Assembly (NCBI GenBank): GCA_963921195.1
Contig: OY992539.1
Span: forward strand, 39,874,518-39,938,517
Source of the DNA: Pegoplata infirma
Lineage: Eukaryota > Arthropoda > Insecta > Diptera > Anthomyiidae
Direction of reading: 5' to 3'
Length of the DNA: 64,000 nucleotides
Shown here: positions 52,316-63,545 of the stretch, piece by piece
How positions within the stretch are numbered: the first letter of the stretch is position 1
Layout: each line of letters begins with the position of its first letter
The notes under the pieces: model-generated
What the model saw: only the letters and a program-made list of their open reading frames with translations
What the model was told of the DNA's origin: nothing
Databases searched by the model: none
Translations under genes and position numbers: made by a program

Positions 52316-53587
52316 AAAATGCCTCATAATATTTATGACATGGTTTCATAAATATTTTTGTCATAATATCTCTATATATTAATGAAATCTTCATAAATAT
52401 AATGAAATTTTATGAAAAAAGTCTACACTCAAAAAATATTGTTAGTAAAATCAACTGAAAATGTCAGTTAAATTAACTACTTTGTAAGTTGTTTTGGGGT
52501 CAACTACTTTTTCAGTTAAATCAACTAACAATGTTAGTTATTTTAACTGACAAAAAACAACTGACTTATTTAGTAAAAACTACTTACATTTGTAGTCAAA
52601 AAAACTAAAATGTAGTAAAAATAAAATAATCAATACATAATTTTTTTTTTTTTTTTTTCAAAAAATTTTTCGGAAAAAAATTGAAGACCAAATTTTTTCC
52701 AAGTTTTTTTTTTTTTTTAAAAAAAAAAAAGTTGTGAAAAATAAAAAAAAACGAAAATTTTAATTTTTTGGAAAAAAACTTGGAAAATTTTTAAGAAATA
52801 AAAAAAGTAAAATTAACTACTTTAAATAACTGTTACTACATCACAGTAATTTTTGTTAGTTGTTCAAAAAAACGACTTAAAATAACTAACAGAAATAGTT
52901 GTTTGATATTTTTCATACAAAAACAACTGACTTTGTAGTTGAAAACAATTAACTACTGTAAAATATACAAACAACTAACATGTAGTAACTTACATACTTT
53001 TCTGAGTGCATGAAATGCACTTCATACAATTTCATGATTTCATAAAAAAATCACAAACGTGTCATATGATTTTTTATAATATGAATAAGAAATATCATAG
53101 ATTTTTTTTTTCTAAAAAAAAATAGTGCATTTGCTTTTATAATGAAACATTTCATAAATAGTATGGGAGTGTGGGAGTGTCGCGGAAGGTAATGAGTTAA
53201 GTGCTGAATAACAACTTTTTATGGAGTAGAAAAAACTGTTTGTGTGTTTTTTTCTTGTGTTTTTTGTTATTTTTGTTGTATTTCATTACATTTGTTATAG
53301 TTTTAAAGCACTCCAAATAGAAGTACTCCGCACTTTTTTTGCTGGGATATATGAAGCATTTCATAAAACTTATTAAGAGTTTCATTAAAGTTTATGTAAT
53401 TTTATTCATTATATTTATGAAAAGTTTCATAAATATAATGTAAAATTTTATAAATATTGACCCTGTGAACAATTATGAAACAGTTTCATTGTATTTTAGA
53501 AACTGTTACATTGGATGAACTTTAATGAAGATTTTCATTATATTTATGACAGTTTTCATTAATATAATGAAGCTTTTTCTTTGAGTG
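52316..53587 (+). mobile_element. Family P (TTTCATAAATATAATGAA) element, copy 2
   Basis: Ends CACTCAGAGAAAAATGCC at the left and CACTCAAAGAAAAAGCTTC (reverse complement) at the right. TTTCATAAATA/TATTTATGAAA units occur throughout. It carries a nested CACTCAAAA MITE (52426-53008) and an extra block at about 53160-53345 (GTGGGAGTGTCGCGGAAGG...CTCCGCACTTTTTTTGC) absent from copy 1. Left TA at 52314-52315; the right flank is AG, so no clean TSD. Confidence 0.75.
52426..53008. mobile_element. CACTCAAAA MITE, 583 bp, nested in family P
   Basis: CACTCAAAAAATATTGTTAG at the left and CACTCAGAAAAGTATGTAAG (reverse complement) at the right. The left flank is TA, the right flank CA (one change). The uninterrupted wording AAAAAAGCTATGAAATGCAC is readable on the minus strand in copy 1 near 20172-20200, which proves the insertion. 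The interior is rich in AACTAAC/GTTAGTT words. Confidence 0.8.
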
Positions 53588-54389
53588 AGACAAATCGCTA
53601 ATGTTCAATTTAACTCTATCCTAAAACTAGAAATCCTTCGCAACCGCCTAAAAATATCCCTACAACCCTCCTTGCAGGTTCTCATTCCACCATTTGAGAA
53701 CCACTGCTCTAATACATAAAATCACAAGTACAAATACACAGACGTCTTCAAGTATAGATTACTATAGTCCTTTTCGAAAATGCTACTCCTTGCTACTCCA
53801 CCGTCGTTTTATACTTTATTGAATGTGTAACAGAGTTTACTTTTGTGTTTTTTTTTTTTTCTTGTATTATTTTGTGAAATCTTAAGTTGAATGCGATCAA
53901 GAAAGCAATAAATTGTTTAAGCAGTCAAGTGCATCTAGGAAATTTTAGCAAATGCACATTGACTACTGCTGTTATAATACATCACACGGCTGCACGAGTG
54001 TGTTCTATTGTTCCTTATACCCGTAAGATGGCTTTAAATTGTGTGATGTGCAACTATATCCGCCATTTTCTTGGCCAATAATTTTTTTAAAGATTTCGTT
54101 TTTTTTTTTTCGTTATTTTAAGTTTAACAAAGAAACAAATCAGGCTGGTATAGATTTAATACACTCGGAAGAAATGGTTAGTATCAAAGTAAGTTTTTTG
54201 TTTGAGTAAAAGAACGACTTAATTTAAGGCGACCGTGACAGAACGAACAGAATATGTGAGGAAATTTGTTGGGAATGTTGATTCTTTTTCGATGAAAAAA
54301 TATAAAAGTTTTTTCATTAAAGAAACTCAACGAGTGCATTTTTTCTAAAATTATTATTTATTTTAGTTTGGGTAGGTTTTTGATTCCGT
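53588..54389. other. Moderately complex non-coding DNA
   Basis: 53887-54081 encodes a 64-codon frame with no known domain, and the region has CATCACACGGCTGCACGAGTG and GTAAGATGGCTTTAAATTG. Unique within the window. Whether it is host DNA or an old repeat cannot be told here. Confidence 0.35.
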
Positions 54390-54530
54390 TTGTAACACCT
54401 CGAAATATTGGCCCATAAAATATATATAGTCATGATTTCCTTCTTAGAGGCTACTGAAACTTGTCCTTGTACTAAATATGTTATTAAATTTTAGCTAAAT
54501 TGGTTCAAAGTCGATAAATTCAAGACTGTA
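54390..54530 (-). repeat. Family F3 end fragment
   Basis: GATTCCGTTTGTAACACCTC, GAAATATTGG, CATAAAATATATATAGTCAT and GAGGCTACTGAAACTTG are eroded F3 words in minus orientation. Confidence 0.6.
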
Positions 54531-56579
54531 CTTTTTTGATGAGTTTTCATTTTCTTTATATTTTCCTGATTTTTAATAAATTTTCTTAAACTATTTTAGA
54601 CTTTTGTATTTTTTCTGAATTTTATTGAGCTTTCAAATTTTTCACGTTTTTTTTTTTTATTTATTTTTTTTTTTAATTTCAGACCTTTTCGTAATTTTTT
54701 TTAATTTTTCGGAATGTTCCCATGTTTTATGTCGACTGTTTTATTTTTTAATTGTTTAAAATTTTTTTGAATTTCTCAACATGTTTCTATTTTTATTGAA
54801 AATTTTGAAAGATTTTTGAAATTTTAGTTTTAAAATTTTTTTTTTTGTATAAATAAGAGTTTCGTGAGTGTGAGTCAACGTGAGTGTGTGTGAAGCTTGT
54901 GTGAGTGCACGTGAGTGTGAGTTGTATTAAATTTACTAACGTGATTGTCAGAGAGTGTGAGTATAAAAAACATGTTCGTGAGTGAGTGTGCGTGATTTAA
55001 AAATTCCTGTCGTGAGTGTGAGTCAAAAATCACTCACGCAAACACCTCTAGTTTACTCAATTCTGAAAATTTTCTTAACTTTTCTAAATCTTCCAATATT
55101 TTTCCGATTTTTTTATAATTTTTCTAATATTTTTTTTGAATTTTTCTAAATTTGTTTTTAATTTTTTTAATATTCCAGCATTTTCTTTTTTTTTTTTTAA
55201 TTTTCAGACCTTATCTTAAACTTTTCTGGATTTTTAGAATTTTTTTTTTAAGCTTTTTTTAAATCTTCCAATACTTTATAAATTGTTCTCCAATTTGCAA
55301 ATTTTTTAGTTTCTTAAAAAAAAATTTATTTCGAATTTTCCAAAACTTTTCAACATATTTTTGATTTTCTAAACTTTCCAAAATTTTTTTGAGTTTTTTT
55401 TAATTTCCAGCATTTTTCAGATTTTGCTAAAAAAAAATCGGCACCGCTGAATTCATCACTCTCACTTGTTTATTTTTATTTCGATTTTCCAGAAATTTTT
55501 AAAATTTTTTAATTTTTTGACACATTTTTTCACATTTCTTTTATTCTTCCCAAACTTTTCCATGTTTTTCTTTTAATTTTTAAAGATTTTTAGAATTTTT
55601 TGATTTTTTTTTTTTAATTTTCAGAATTCTTTAGAATTTTCGTAATTTTTTTATTATTGTTTTATTTATTCGTGAAACGAATTAAATATGCAATAGCAGT
55701 AAGTAACGGAAATTGCAACCTTAAATTGAAATTAATAAAAATGTTCATTAATAACAATTTTTTTCAATTTGGGTGATCGTTAAGTTTTATTAAATTTACG
55801 TGATTGCAGTAGACATGGTTGAAAAAATACACTTTCACATTTTTTATGGTTTTCACACAAAATCGCGCGGATTTTAGTAAATATAAAATTAATAATTTAC
55901 TTTTCATTTTAAATTTCGTATAAAAAGTCTGAAAAAATCAATAAAACAAATAAGAAAAATAAACTTTCATATTTTTTTTTTTATTTATAGATTTTACTCA
56001 GTTTTTCCACACAAAATTTTACTGCATAAGTAAAACCACGAAATACTATAAATCAACGTGAATTTTAGTAAACATATCGCTCATTTACTTGTATAGTGAC
56101 ATAACTCAAAATTTTTGAATTTACAGAAAACCTGTTTAAAGTTTACAATTGAAACTTGGTTTACGTTGCAAAAGGCCCGTGAGTAGAAAATTTAATAATG
56201 GCGTGTTCTCTTCTCAAACGGTGAGTTTAAAGGATATTAACACGAATTTTTTGACACAATATCAAGCAGGATATAACAAATAATTCTGTATTGTTAACCT
56301 TAAAACGGCAAATTATGAGTTATGACACTATACAATTAGACGAACATTTAAAATTTTGTACAAAAAGTATAAAAAAAATCACAAAATAAATTCGTGACGC
56401 TCTGATCAGCTGTTTTTTATTTGTCTACATTTTGCGCGTTTCCTATAGAGTAAACAGATGCGACTCGACAGGCGTCAAAAACAACAAGTTTTATAAACCA
56501 ATTTTATTGAAATTCTTTATTGAGCTATGAAATCTAATGAAGCAAATTTTATGAAATTTATTCCCAATATGAGGCATTC
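54531..56579. other. T-rich low-complexity tract with hAT-MITE and F1 scraps
   Basis: 54530-55660 is dominated by degenerate TTTTTCTAAATTTTTC-type polypyrimidine sequence, a slowly eroded simple repeat. Within it 54850-55050 is a minus-strand relic of the 41173 hAT MITE (GAGTGTGAGTCAAAAATCAC, CACCTCTAG) and 55436-55470 is an F1 head scrap (GGCACCGCTGAATTCATCAC, TCTCACTTGT). 55660-56579 shows no recognised feature. Confidence 0.5.
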
Positions 56580-57660
56580 CACACCAAATGTCCCGCTAGA
56601 GAAAAACATGTGTCTCGTAAATTTCTGAATAGGGTGTTTGGATAGCCCTATATGTAACTAAGAAAATTGCGTTTTTGGTTTTTCAAATTTTCGAAAACTG
56701 GGCTTAGGAGGCGTGGTCAAATATTGGAAAAATGGTAAAATTTGTGGCGAGTTGCCTTGATTAAATATTTATCACATTAAAACGGAATGCACCACAATGT
56801 TAAAAATTCACGTTCTTATATAGTATTGTATGGGCTATCGATTAAATTTTTTTTTTTTTTTTGGAAAATTTTCAGAACCCGTTCTGAAATTTTCCATTTT
56901 TTAAAAAAGTCAATTTATCAAAAATCCGGCCACTTTTTTTTTTCTTTTTTATTTATTTTTTTAAAAGTTTAGATGTTTGTTCATCCACACAAAAAAAAAT
57001 CAGAAACACGTTCATCTTTTTTGTCGAGAAAATCGCATTTGAACTTTAAATTTCATAACAATTTTGTTATTTGCTTGTATTTCTTTGTTTTAAAGTTGCG
57101 AATGAGTAATATTAATTGCATAAATATTCGTCATACGCTCTGTTGACACAAGAAAATACAAGCAAATTACTAAATTGTTATGAAATTTAAAGTTCAAATG
57201 CGATTTTCTCGAAAAAAAAGATGAACGTGTTTCTGATTTTTTTTTGTGTGGATGGACAAACATCTAAACTTTTAAAAAAATAAATAAAAAAGAAAAAAAA
57301 AAGTGCCCGGATTTTTGATAAATTGACTTTTGTAAAAAATGGAAAATTTCAGAACGGGTTCTGAAAATTTTCCAAAAAAAAAAATTTAATCGATAGCCCA
57401 TACAAAACTATATAAGAACGTAAATTTTTGACATTGTGGTGCATTCCGTTTTAATGTGATAAATATTTAATCAAGGCAACTCGCCACAAATTTGACCATT
57501 TTTCCAATATTTGACCACGCCTCCTAAGCCCAGTTTTTGAAAAATTGAAAAACCAAAAACGCAATTTTCTAAGTTCCATATAGGGCTATCCATATCACCT
57601 ATTCAGAAGTTTACGGTACACATGTTTTTTTTCGCTGGACATTTGGTGTAGAATGCCTCA
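56580..57660. mobile_element. Fold-back element (TGAGGCATTCCACACC), copy 2, TA TSD
   Basis: The same TIR as copy 1 at both ends, with TA at 56578-56579 and 57661-57662. It is more complete: arms of about 510 bp pair almost to the centre near 57120 (TTCATAACAATTTTGTTATTTG against CAAATTACTAAATTGTTATGAA; CACACAAAAAAAAATCAGAA mirrored at 57230). No coding sequence. Roughly 1081 bp in all. Confidence 0.9.
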
Positions 57661-57696
57661 TATGCATAATATTTTATTAAGCTTCTGAATTCCTTC

Positions 57697-58259
57697 GGTG
57701 ATATGACATAATCCCCACGGACATAATCCCCATTTTCGTTATTGGGATTATGAACAAATTAATTTCGGTCATAATCCACAAAATGTTAGTGGGGACTATG
57801 ACCGAAAATAATTTGAACATAATCCCAATAAAAAACAGATTTATGGGGATAATGAGCACGTAACAAGAGGCCATAATCCCCATTATATGGATTATGTCCA
57901 CATACTAGTTGGTCATAATCCCAAAAATTTTTTTTTTTTTTTGTATTTAAAGTTTTTTGCGTAGGCGGCCTTCGGGTTTACAAACTCCATAAATTAATAT
58001 AGTGGCTTCGCTAAACCTACCCTCTCTGCAGAAAGCGGGGATTATGAACAAAATTACTTTGGACTTACTCCCCATAATGTGAATGGGGGATATGACCGAC
58101 AAAAGTTCGGTCGTAATACCAACAGGGAACGGACATAATCCCAATTGGGATTGTGACCGTTTTGGAAACGGTCATAGTCCCAACTATTATGGGGATTATG
58201 ACCATGATGAATTCGGTCCGTTATGTGGGTAATGTCCGTGGGGATTATGTCCTGTCACC
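57697..58259. mobile_element. MULE-like MITE, 563 bp, perfect 9-bp TSD
   Basis: AATTCCTTC is present at 57688-57696 and 58260-58268. TIRs GGTGATATGACATAATCCCC and (reverse complement of the right) GGTGACAGGACATAATCCCC continue ACGGACAT. The body is a mosaic of CATAATCCCCA and TGGGGATTATG words, about twenty in mixed orientation, plus a unique centre (GTAGGCGGCCTTCGGGTTTA; CCTCTCTGCAGAAAGCGGGG). A 9-bp TSD with G-starting TIRs suits Mutator-like elements. Frames in it are artefacts of the repeated word. Confidence 0.9.
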
Positions 58260-58268
58260 AATTCCTTC

Positions 58269-59480
58269 ATTGGTTAAATGAAAACAAAATAATGAATTAG
58301 GTTCATTTATATTACGAAAGTTTTTTTCTTAGTTTGGCCTACTTTCAAATCTGTTTGGTCTATTTCAAGATAAAATTTCTTGTTGCACAATGTTATAAAT
58401 ATCATCAAAAGTAAAATTAAAAACAATTTTACATCAAAATCTGTAATAACTTTAAACAAAGTCTTATTTTTTGAGTGTAAATCTCTTAAGGAAATAGTCA
58501 GTTACTATATTTCGGCAAATTTTTTAACAGGAAATGGCTAAAAAGCTTTACTCTTTGGACTGCCTGACATTCAGCAGCAACAATAACAGCAAAAAAAAAA
58601 GTACTTGACTACTACTACTGTATGTTCGTTCTAAAGATATATCTTTAACATTTAGATTTTTCGAAGCTGTAACACACTGCTACTACTCATCAACTCATCC
58701 TTATCTGGTGACTAACCCCAGATGCAAGTAGAGTTTCAATGAAAATCTATACAATGTTTCTATTATTTTTACAATATAAAAAAAAACACAAGAAAATAGA
58801 AAAAGAAATCTTAACTGTAAAGGGTTCGCATGTGTTTCCAGACTATTTCCATTAAGATTTTTCTTTTTCTTATTATTTTGGTATGATTCTTTGTTGCTGT
58901 TGTTGATGCTAAAGAATAGTATTGCGTGAAATTTGCTTTTAAAATTACAAGGTAAAAATTCCAAAAGGTACCAACACACATTCTCATATACACATAGTAG
59001 TACTTGCGGATGCTAGAAGAAGAATATATTGTATCTCTTCTATCTATTTCTATAACACAAACAAACACATACAATCTATGTGGAAAACTTTATTTTCTTT
59101 CGATTTCCTTTTTTGTAAGTTTTTATTGCAAAAAAAAAAGAAAACGAGCAAGTACCTACTTAAGGTTTACCATGCAACCAACACATCCATACATTCACAC
59201 TTACACAAAGATACACTTGAAATGCTATAAAATGTATGAATGTACTTTTTTCACGTCCAATTGTTTCCGGTTTATATAAAATCTAGCACTGTGTGTGTTG
59301 CACACAAATATAAAAGTAACCATGTGCAATATGTATAGTAGGGTGGCCTGCATTTTATAAGTTGTATCGATTGTTATGGTGGAAAATAATTTTCTATCGA
59401 TCACTTTTTGCAAAAATCGAGTTTGGTTTGCAAAAAAAATACAATTTTCGAAATAACTCGAAAACTATGAGAGATATAAA
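58269..59480. other. Unique-looking host DNA
   Basis: 58560-59340 has moderate complexity (AGCAGCAACAATAACAGC, CTACTACTCATCAACTCATC, CAACCAACACATCCATACATTC) with no paralog here and stops in all frames. 59338-59370 (GTAGGGTGGCCTGC) recalls the AGGGTGG start at 21168. No exon or RNA gene recognised. Confidence 0.4.
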
Positions 59481-60883
59481 ACAAGTAGAAAAGTTAAATT
59501 CGATATATGAATACCCTCGCAATGCCCTTTTTAAGTCATAGTAAATTTTCTGACGTTAAAAAAATAACATTTTTCATTAGAAATATTTTATTTCGTGGTA
59601 AAAACCCTTTTTTAAGTAATTTTTCAAAAAAAAAAAAATAATTTACTAAATTTTTTTTGAGTGTAAAATTTTTTTTGAGTGTAAAATGTTTTTCCAATGT
59701 ATTTTCTTTTAGCGTAAAAATATTTTTGAGTGACAAAAATACGTTGACAAATATTTTTATGACTTACCAACACTAAAAACAAAAACCTTGTAAAATTACA
59801 AAAAAAAATTGTAACTTTTTTTTGTTTGCTACCTCCTATTTGACAAAAATTCCTAGCAATTTTACAAGCTTTTTACCAATAATTTTGTAATTTTACAAGG
59901 TTTTTACCAATAAAATTGTAAATTTACAAATTTTTTGACACAATAAAATTTACAAGGAGGTTTCGTAATTTTGCTAGACTTTTTGCTACCTTCTATTTTA
60001 CGAGAACTCCTAGTAATTTTACAAGCTTTTTACCAATAATTTTGTAATTTTACATGATTTTTACCAATAAAATTGTAAATTTACAGTTATTTGGCGAATC
60101 TAAAATTACAGGGAATTCTCGTGAATTTACTAGATTTTTTTTTTTCTAAAATTATCTTGGAAATTTGTAAAATTACAAAAAAAAATTGTAAAATTACAAA
60201 AAAAAATGTAAATTTCGATTTGTTAAAAAACAAGGAAAACTATCAAATATTGTTAAAATGGGATTAAGAGACTTTTCCTAGTAATTTGAAAAAGTTTTTT
60301 TTTTGTGTGAATGTTTTTAAAATATCTTAAACGGGTTTACAACATGTGAATTTAATGTGAAACAAATCTGAAATTCACGGTTTTGCTAATAACTTTTGAT
60401 CCACTAGACCGATTCGGCTGAAATTCAATTCGAACTAGGCCAGGGGAACGACAAATATATTTGGCAAGCTTCAGCATCCTCAGAATTGCCTTTCGAAAGT
60501 AAGCGTGTTTTTTATCTCGTAAATTCACGTAAAACCCTTGCCGAAATTCAGTCTTTTGCTCGTATCTTTTAAACCATTAGACCGATTTCGCTGGATTGCA
60601 ATACCAACCTGACCAGGTAAATACTTAACATATATGCCAAACTTTAGGAGCCTCCTTAAAGTCTTTCAAAAGTTAGCGTGTTTTCAATAGACTGAAACAC
60701 AGACGGACAGACGGACGGACAGACGGACAGACGGACGAACGGACATGGCTAGATCGTTTTAAAATCGATCGAGGATCATGAATATATAAACTTTAGGAAG
60801 TCCTAGACCAATATTTTGAGGTGTTACAAACGGAATGACAAACTTATATATAACCTCTATCACTAGAGTGAAGGGTATAAAAA
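59481..60883 (+). repeat. Family F3 copy, full length, with nested MITE
   Basis: ACAAGTAGAAAAGTTAAATT, GAATACCCTCGCAATGCCC, a TTTTTTTGAGTGTAAAATTT zone, GACTTACCAA (MITE 59771-60309), two 'ccactagaccgatt / ccattagaccgatt' blocks, an ACGGACAGACGGACGGACAG run (60699-60742), TTTAGGAAGTCCTAGACC, and the end CACTAGAGTGAAGGGTATAA. The head hairpin is partly deleted. Confidence 0.85.
59771..60309. mobile_element. CACWMAAAAA MITE with internal ~157-bp direct repeat
   Basis: CACTAAAAACAAAAACCTTG at the left and CACACAAAAAAAAAACTTTT (reverse complement) at the right. It interrupts F3 between GACTTACCAA and AATGTTTTTA (the reference copy at 46490 reads GACTTACCAATGGTTTT). The interior has a duplicated block, GCTACC(T/C)(C/T)CTATTT (59829 and 59985), with TTTTACAAGCTTTTTACCAA, and many TTTACAA/TTGTAAA words. 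Confidence 0.75.
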
Positions 60884-60943
60884 GCATGTGTAATTCGTGA
60901 TTTCCTATATAATTTTGGCCTGATCCATGTATAATTTACGATT

Positions 60944-62470
60944 TTGTTGGAGGCAACAATGACCAAAATACAATCTGTTAACCTTTTTCCCCTTAGAATC
61001 CGTAGAAACGAAGTTTTCAAAAAGTACTTTCTCCAGAATGTTTTTTCACCGAATGAACTTAAATTCCAAATTTCGAGAGTCTATGTTAATCATTATTTTA
61101 GAAAATATAAAAAGGACCAAGAGAATATTTTTTTACTCTTTTACAACCTAAAAACATTTAAAACATTTAAACATTTAAAATTTCAGGTTTCTAGGTTCAT
61201 TTTTTTAGAAAATATAAAAATTACCAAAAGTACACATTTTTACTCCTTTAGAAACTTAATTTCCAAAAAGTATTTTTTTTCAGAATGTTGTTTCCACAAA
61301 GGATCCTACATCACAATTTTTAAATTTCTGTGACCTTTATTTCAGAAACGAAATTTACAAAAAGTCCTTTTTCCAGAATGTTTTTTCACCGAAGGACCAT
61401 TATTTGGATCATTATTTCAGGGAAAAGAAAAAAGTACGAAAAAAAAGTAAAAAGAAAAAAGTACCAAAGTTAATTTTCACCCTTTTTGTCATAGAATCGG
61501 AGTCCCAAAAAGTAATTTTTCATTTGTCTACGATCATTTTTTCAGGAAATATAAAAATTACCAGAGTACAGTTCTCCCCTAAGAAACGGAATTTCCAAAA
61601 ATGATTTTTTCCAGAATGTTTGTTTTCTTCTCCAAAGGATTCTCATTCCAAATTTCAAGTTTCTGCGACCATTATTTCAGGAAATATAAAAATCACCAAA
61701 AGTACACTTTTTACCCCACTTCGAAACGCAATTTTCAACAGGTCTTGTTTACAGAATGTTTTTTTCACCTACGGATCCTACATTGCAAATTTTAAGTCTC
61801 TATGACCATTATTTCAGTAAACAAAACCAAAAGTACACTTTTTAAACCTTTTACCACACTTAGAAACTGAATTTTCAAAATGTACTTTTTCCACCAAAGA
61901 ATCCATCATTCCAATTTTAAAGTCTCTAGAACATTATTTGAGGAAATAAAACAAGTACAAAAATTACAGTTTTTACCATTTTTAGAGTCCCCGCAGAACA
62001 ATGTCGGTGACGTTTTTTTCATACAATTTTGGCAAGAAAAAACGTTCGACCGAAAACCGCTTGAATAAAATCAATTTTATTTTTATGTCGGTTTCTCTCT
62101 CTCTTTTAATTTTTGATATGAAAATGTTGCCAGAATTTTATAAATATTTCGATTATTTTCGATAAAGTAAACAAAAAAATGTGATTTCTAAAAAAAAATA
62201 TTTAAAATTCTAAAAATAACACAAAAAAAAAACGAATCAATATAAGAAAATCAAATTGATAATAAAAAAAACAGTAAACTTAAATTAAAAAATGGTGAAA
62301 AAGTGAAAAAAACGTAAATATCAACGCTTGACTGAATTTCCCGCTGCCGCCTTTGTTTTGCGCCTATACTCTCTCGTGACCGAACCCGTCAACCGCTCCG
62401 ACATTGTTGTGCGGGGACTCTTACCCTCTTAGAATCAATCTAGGCAAAAACCCAGCCTTAGTGGAGGCCC
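60944..62470 (+). repeat. AAGTACC-family element, largest copy
   Basis: Seven or so units of about 120-170 bp with CCTTTTTCCCCTTAGAATC / CCCCTAAGAAACGG, AATTTCCAAAAAGTA, CCAGAATGTTTTTTCACC, AAAGGATCCTACATT and ATTATTTCAGGAAATATAAA. It ends GGCAAAAACCCAGCCTTAGTGG near 62465, the counterpart of CCCAGCGTTAGCGG at 4648. The frame at 60944-61333 follows the repeats and shows no domain. A Harbinger-like MITE is nested at 61985-62420. Confidence 0.75.
61985..62420. mobile_element. Harbinger-like MITE, 436 bp, TTA TSD
   Basis: TTA at 61982-61984 and 62421-62423. TIRs GAGTCCCCGCAGAACAATGT (left) and GAGTCCCCGCACAACAATGT (reverse complement of the right). Removing it restores the family phrase CCATTTTTACCCTCTTAGAA. 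The right subterminal part is unusually GC-rich for the window (CCCGCTGCCGCCTTTG; CGTGACCGAACCCGTCAACC). No transposase. Confidence 0.9.
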
Positions 62471-62542
62471 CTAATTTGAAATAAAATCAGACCATTTTTG
62501 GACTCGTACACAAATTCCCCCCGATACTGACTTAAATCTATA

Positions 62543-63541
62543 CAGGGTGATTTAGTCACGACCCGCCGAATTTTACAAGCGTATTCCTTGGCTCTTTTCA
62601 TGAAAATATGTCCATTACGACCATCCCCAAAAAATGCAAGTGTGCGAAATGGCAGCGGTTTAAAAATTTTTGGATTGGTGGTTGGAGGGTAGTAGGGTAT
62701 TTTTTGTTTTTAGGCTTGTTGGAAAGTTTATTAGGAGACCTTTCAGAATCAATAACAAAAAAATTAAATTAGAGTGAAATCGTCAAGATACAGAGCTTTT
62801 AAAAATAAAATTTGAAAAAGAAGACATACGAATTTGCACATAACCTCAATTTGCTCAGCCAGATGGCAGGTAACTTATGTTTTTTATTCTCTTAAAAGAT
62901 AGCCCTACGTCTTACCTTTTTAAAATGCCCTAAAAGAAGCCCAGAGGTATTACCGTTCTAAAGTTATGACCATTTGCCTTCCAAAATGTTTAATAAAATA
63001 AAATCTTAAACTTGTTAATTTACAAAAACAAATGAATGTGTGCTGTTATTTCGCCTCCAAATCCAAAAAAAAATTGTTTGCATTTCAGTCAAATGGTCAT
63101 AACTTTAGAACAGAAAGACCTCTGGGCTTTATTTAGGGCATTTTGGAAAGGTAAGACGTAGGGCTATCTTTTAAGAGAGAAAAAAAATATAAGTTACCTG
63201 CCATCTGGCTGAATAAATTGAGATAATGTGCAAATTTGTATGTCTTTTTTTTCAAATTTTATTTTTAAAAGCTCTGTATCTCGACGATTTCACTTTATTT
63301 TAATTTTTTTGTTATTGATTCTGAATGGTCTCCTAATGAACATTCCAACAAGCCGAAATACAAAAAAAAACGGACCCCAGGTTCAGAAGTTATCAATTTT
63401 ACCCTACGACCACCAATCCGAAAATTTTCAAACCGCTGCCATTTCGCACACGACGGGGGATGGTCGTAATGGATATATTTTCATGAAATGAGCCAAGGAA
63501 TACGCTGGTAAAATTCGGAGGGTCGTGACTGAATCGCCCTG
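62543..63541. mobile_element. Fold-back element (CAGGGTGATTTAGTCACGAC), 999 bp
   Basis: TATA at 62539-62542 and 63542-63545 (TA or TATA TSD). TIRs CAGGGTGATTTAGTCACGAC and (right, reversed) CAGGGCGATTCAGTCACGAC continue into arms of about 480 bp: CCAAGGAATACGC / GCGTATTCCTTGG, GGATGGTCGTAATGGA / TCCATTACGACCATCC, TACCTGCCATCTGGCTGA / CTCAGCCAGATGGCAGGTA. The spacer is about 60 bp around 63045. An 87-codon frame at 63228-63491 lies in the right arm and has no known domain. Confidence 0.9.
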
Positions 63542-63545
63542 TATA

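Noticed and set aside
60944..61333. 129-codon open frame
   Set aside because: It follows the AAGTACC repeat units, which recur out of frame elsewhere; no domain.
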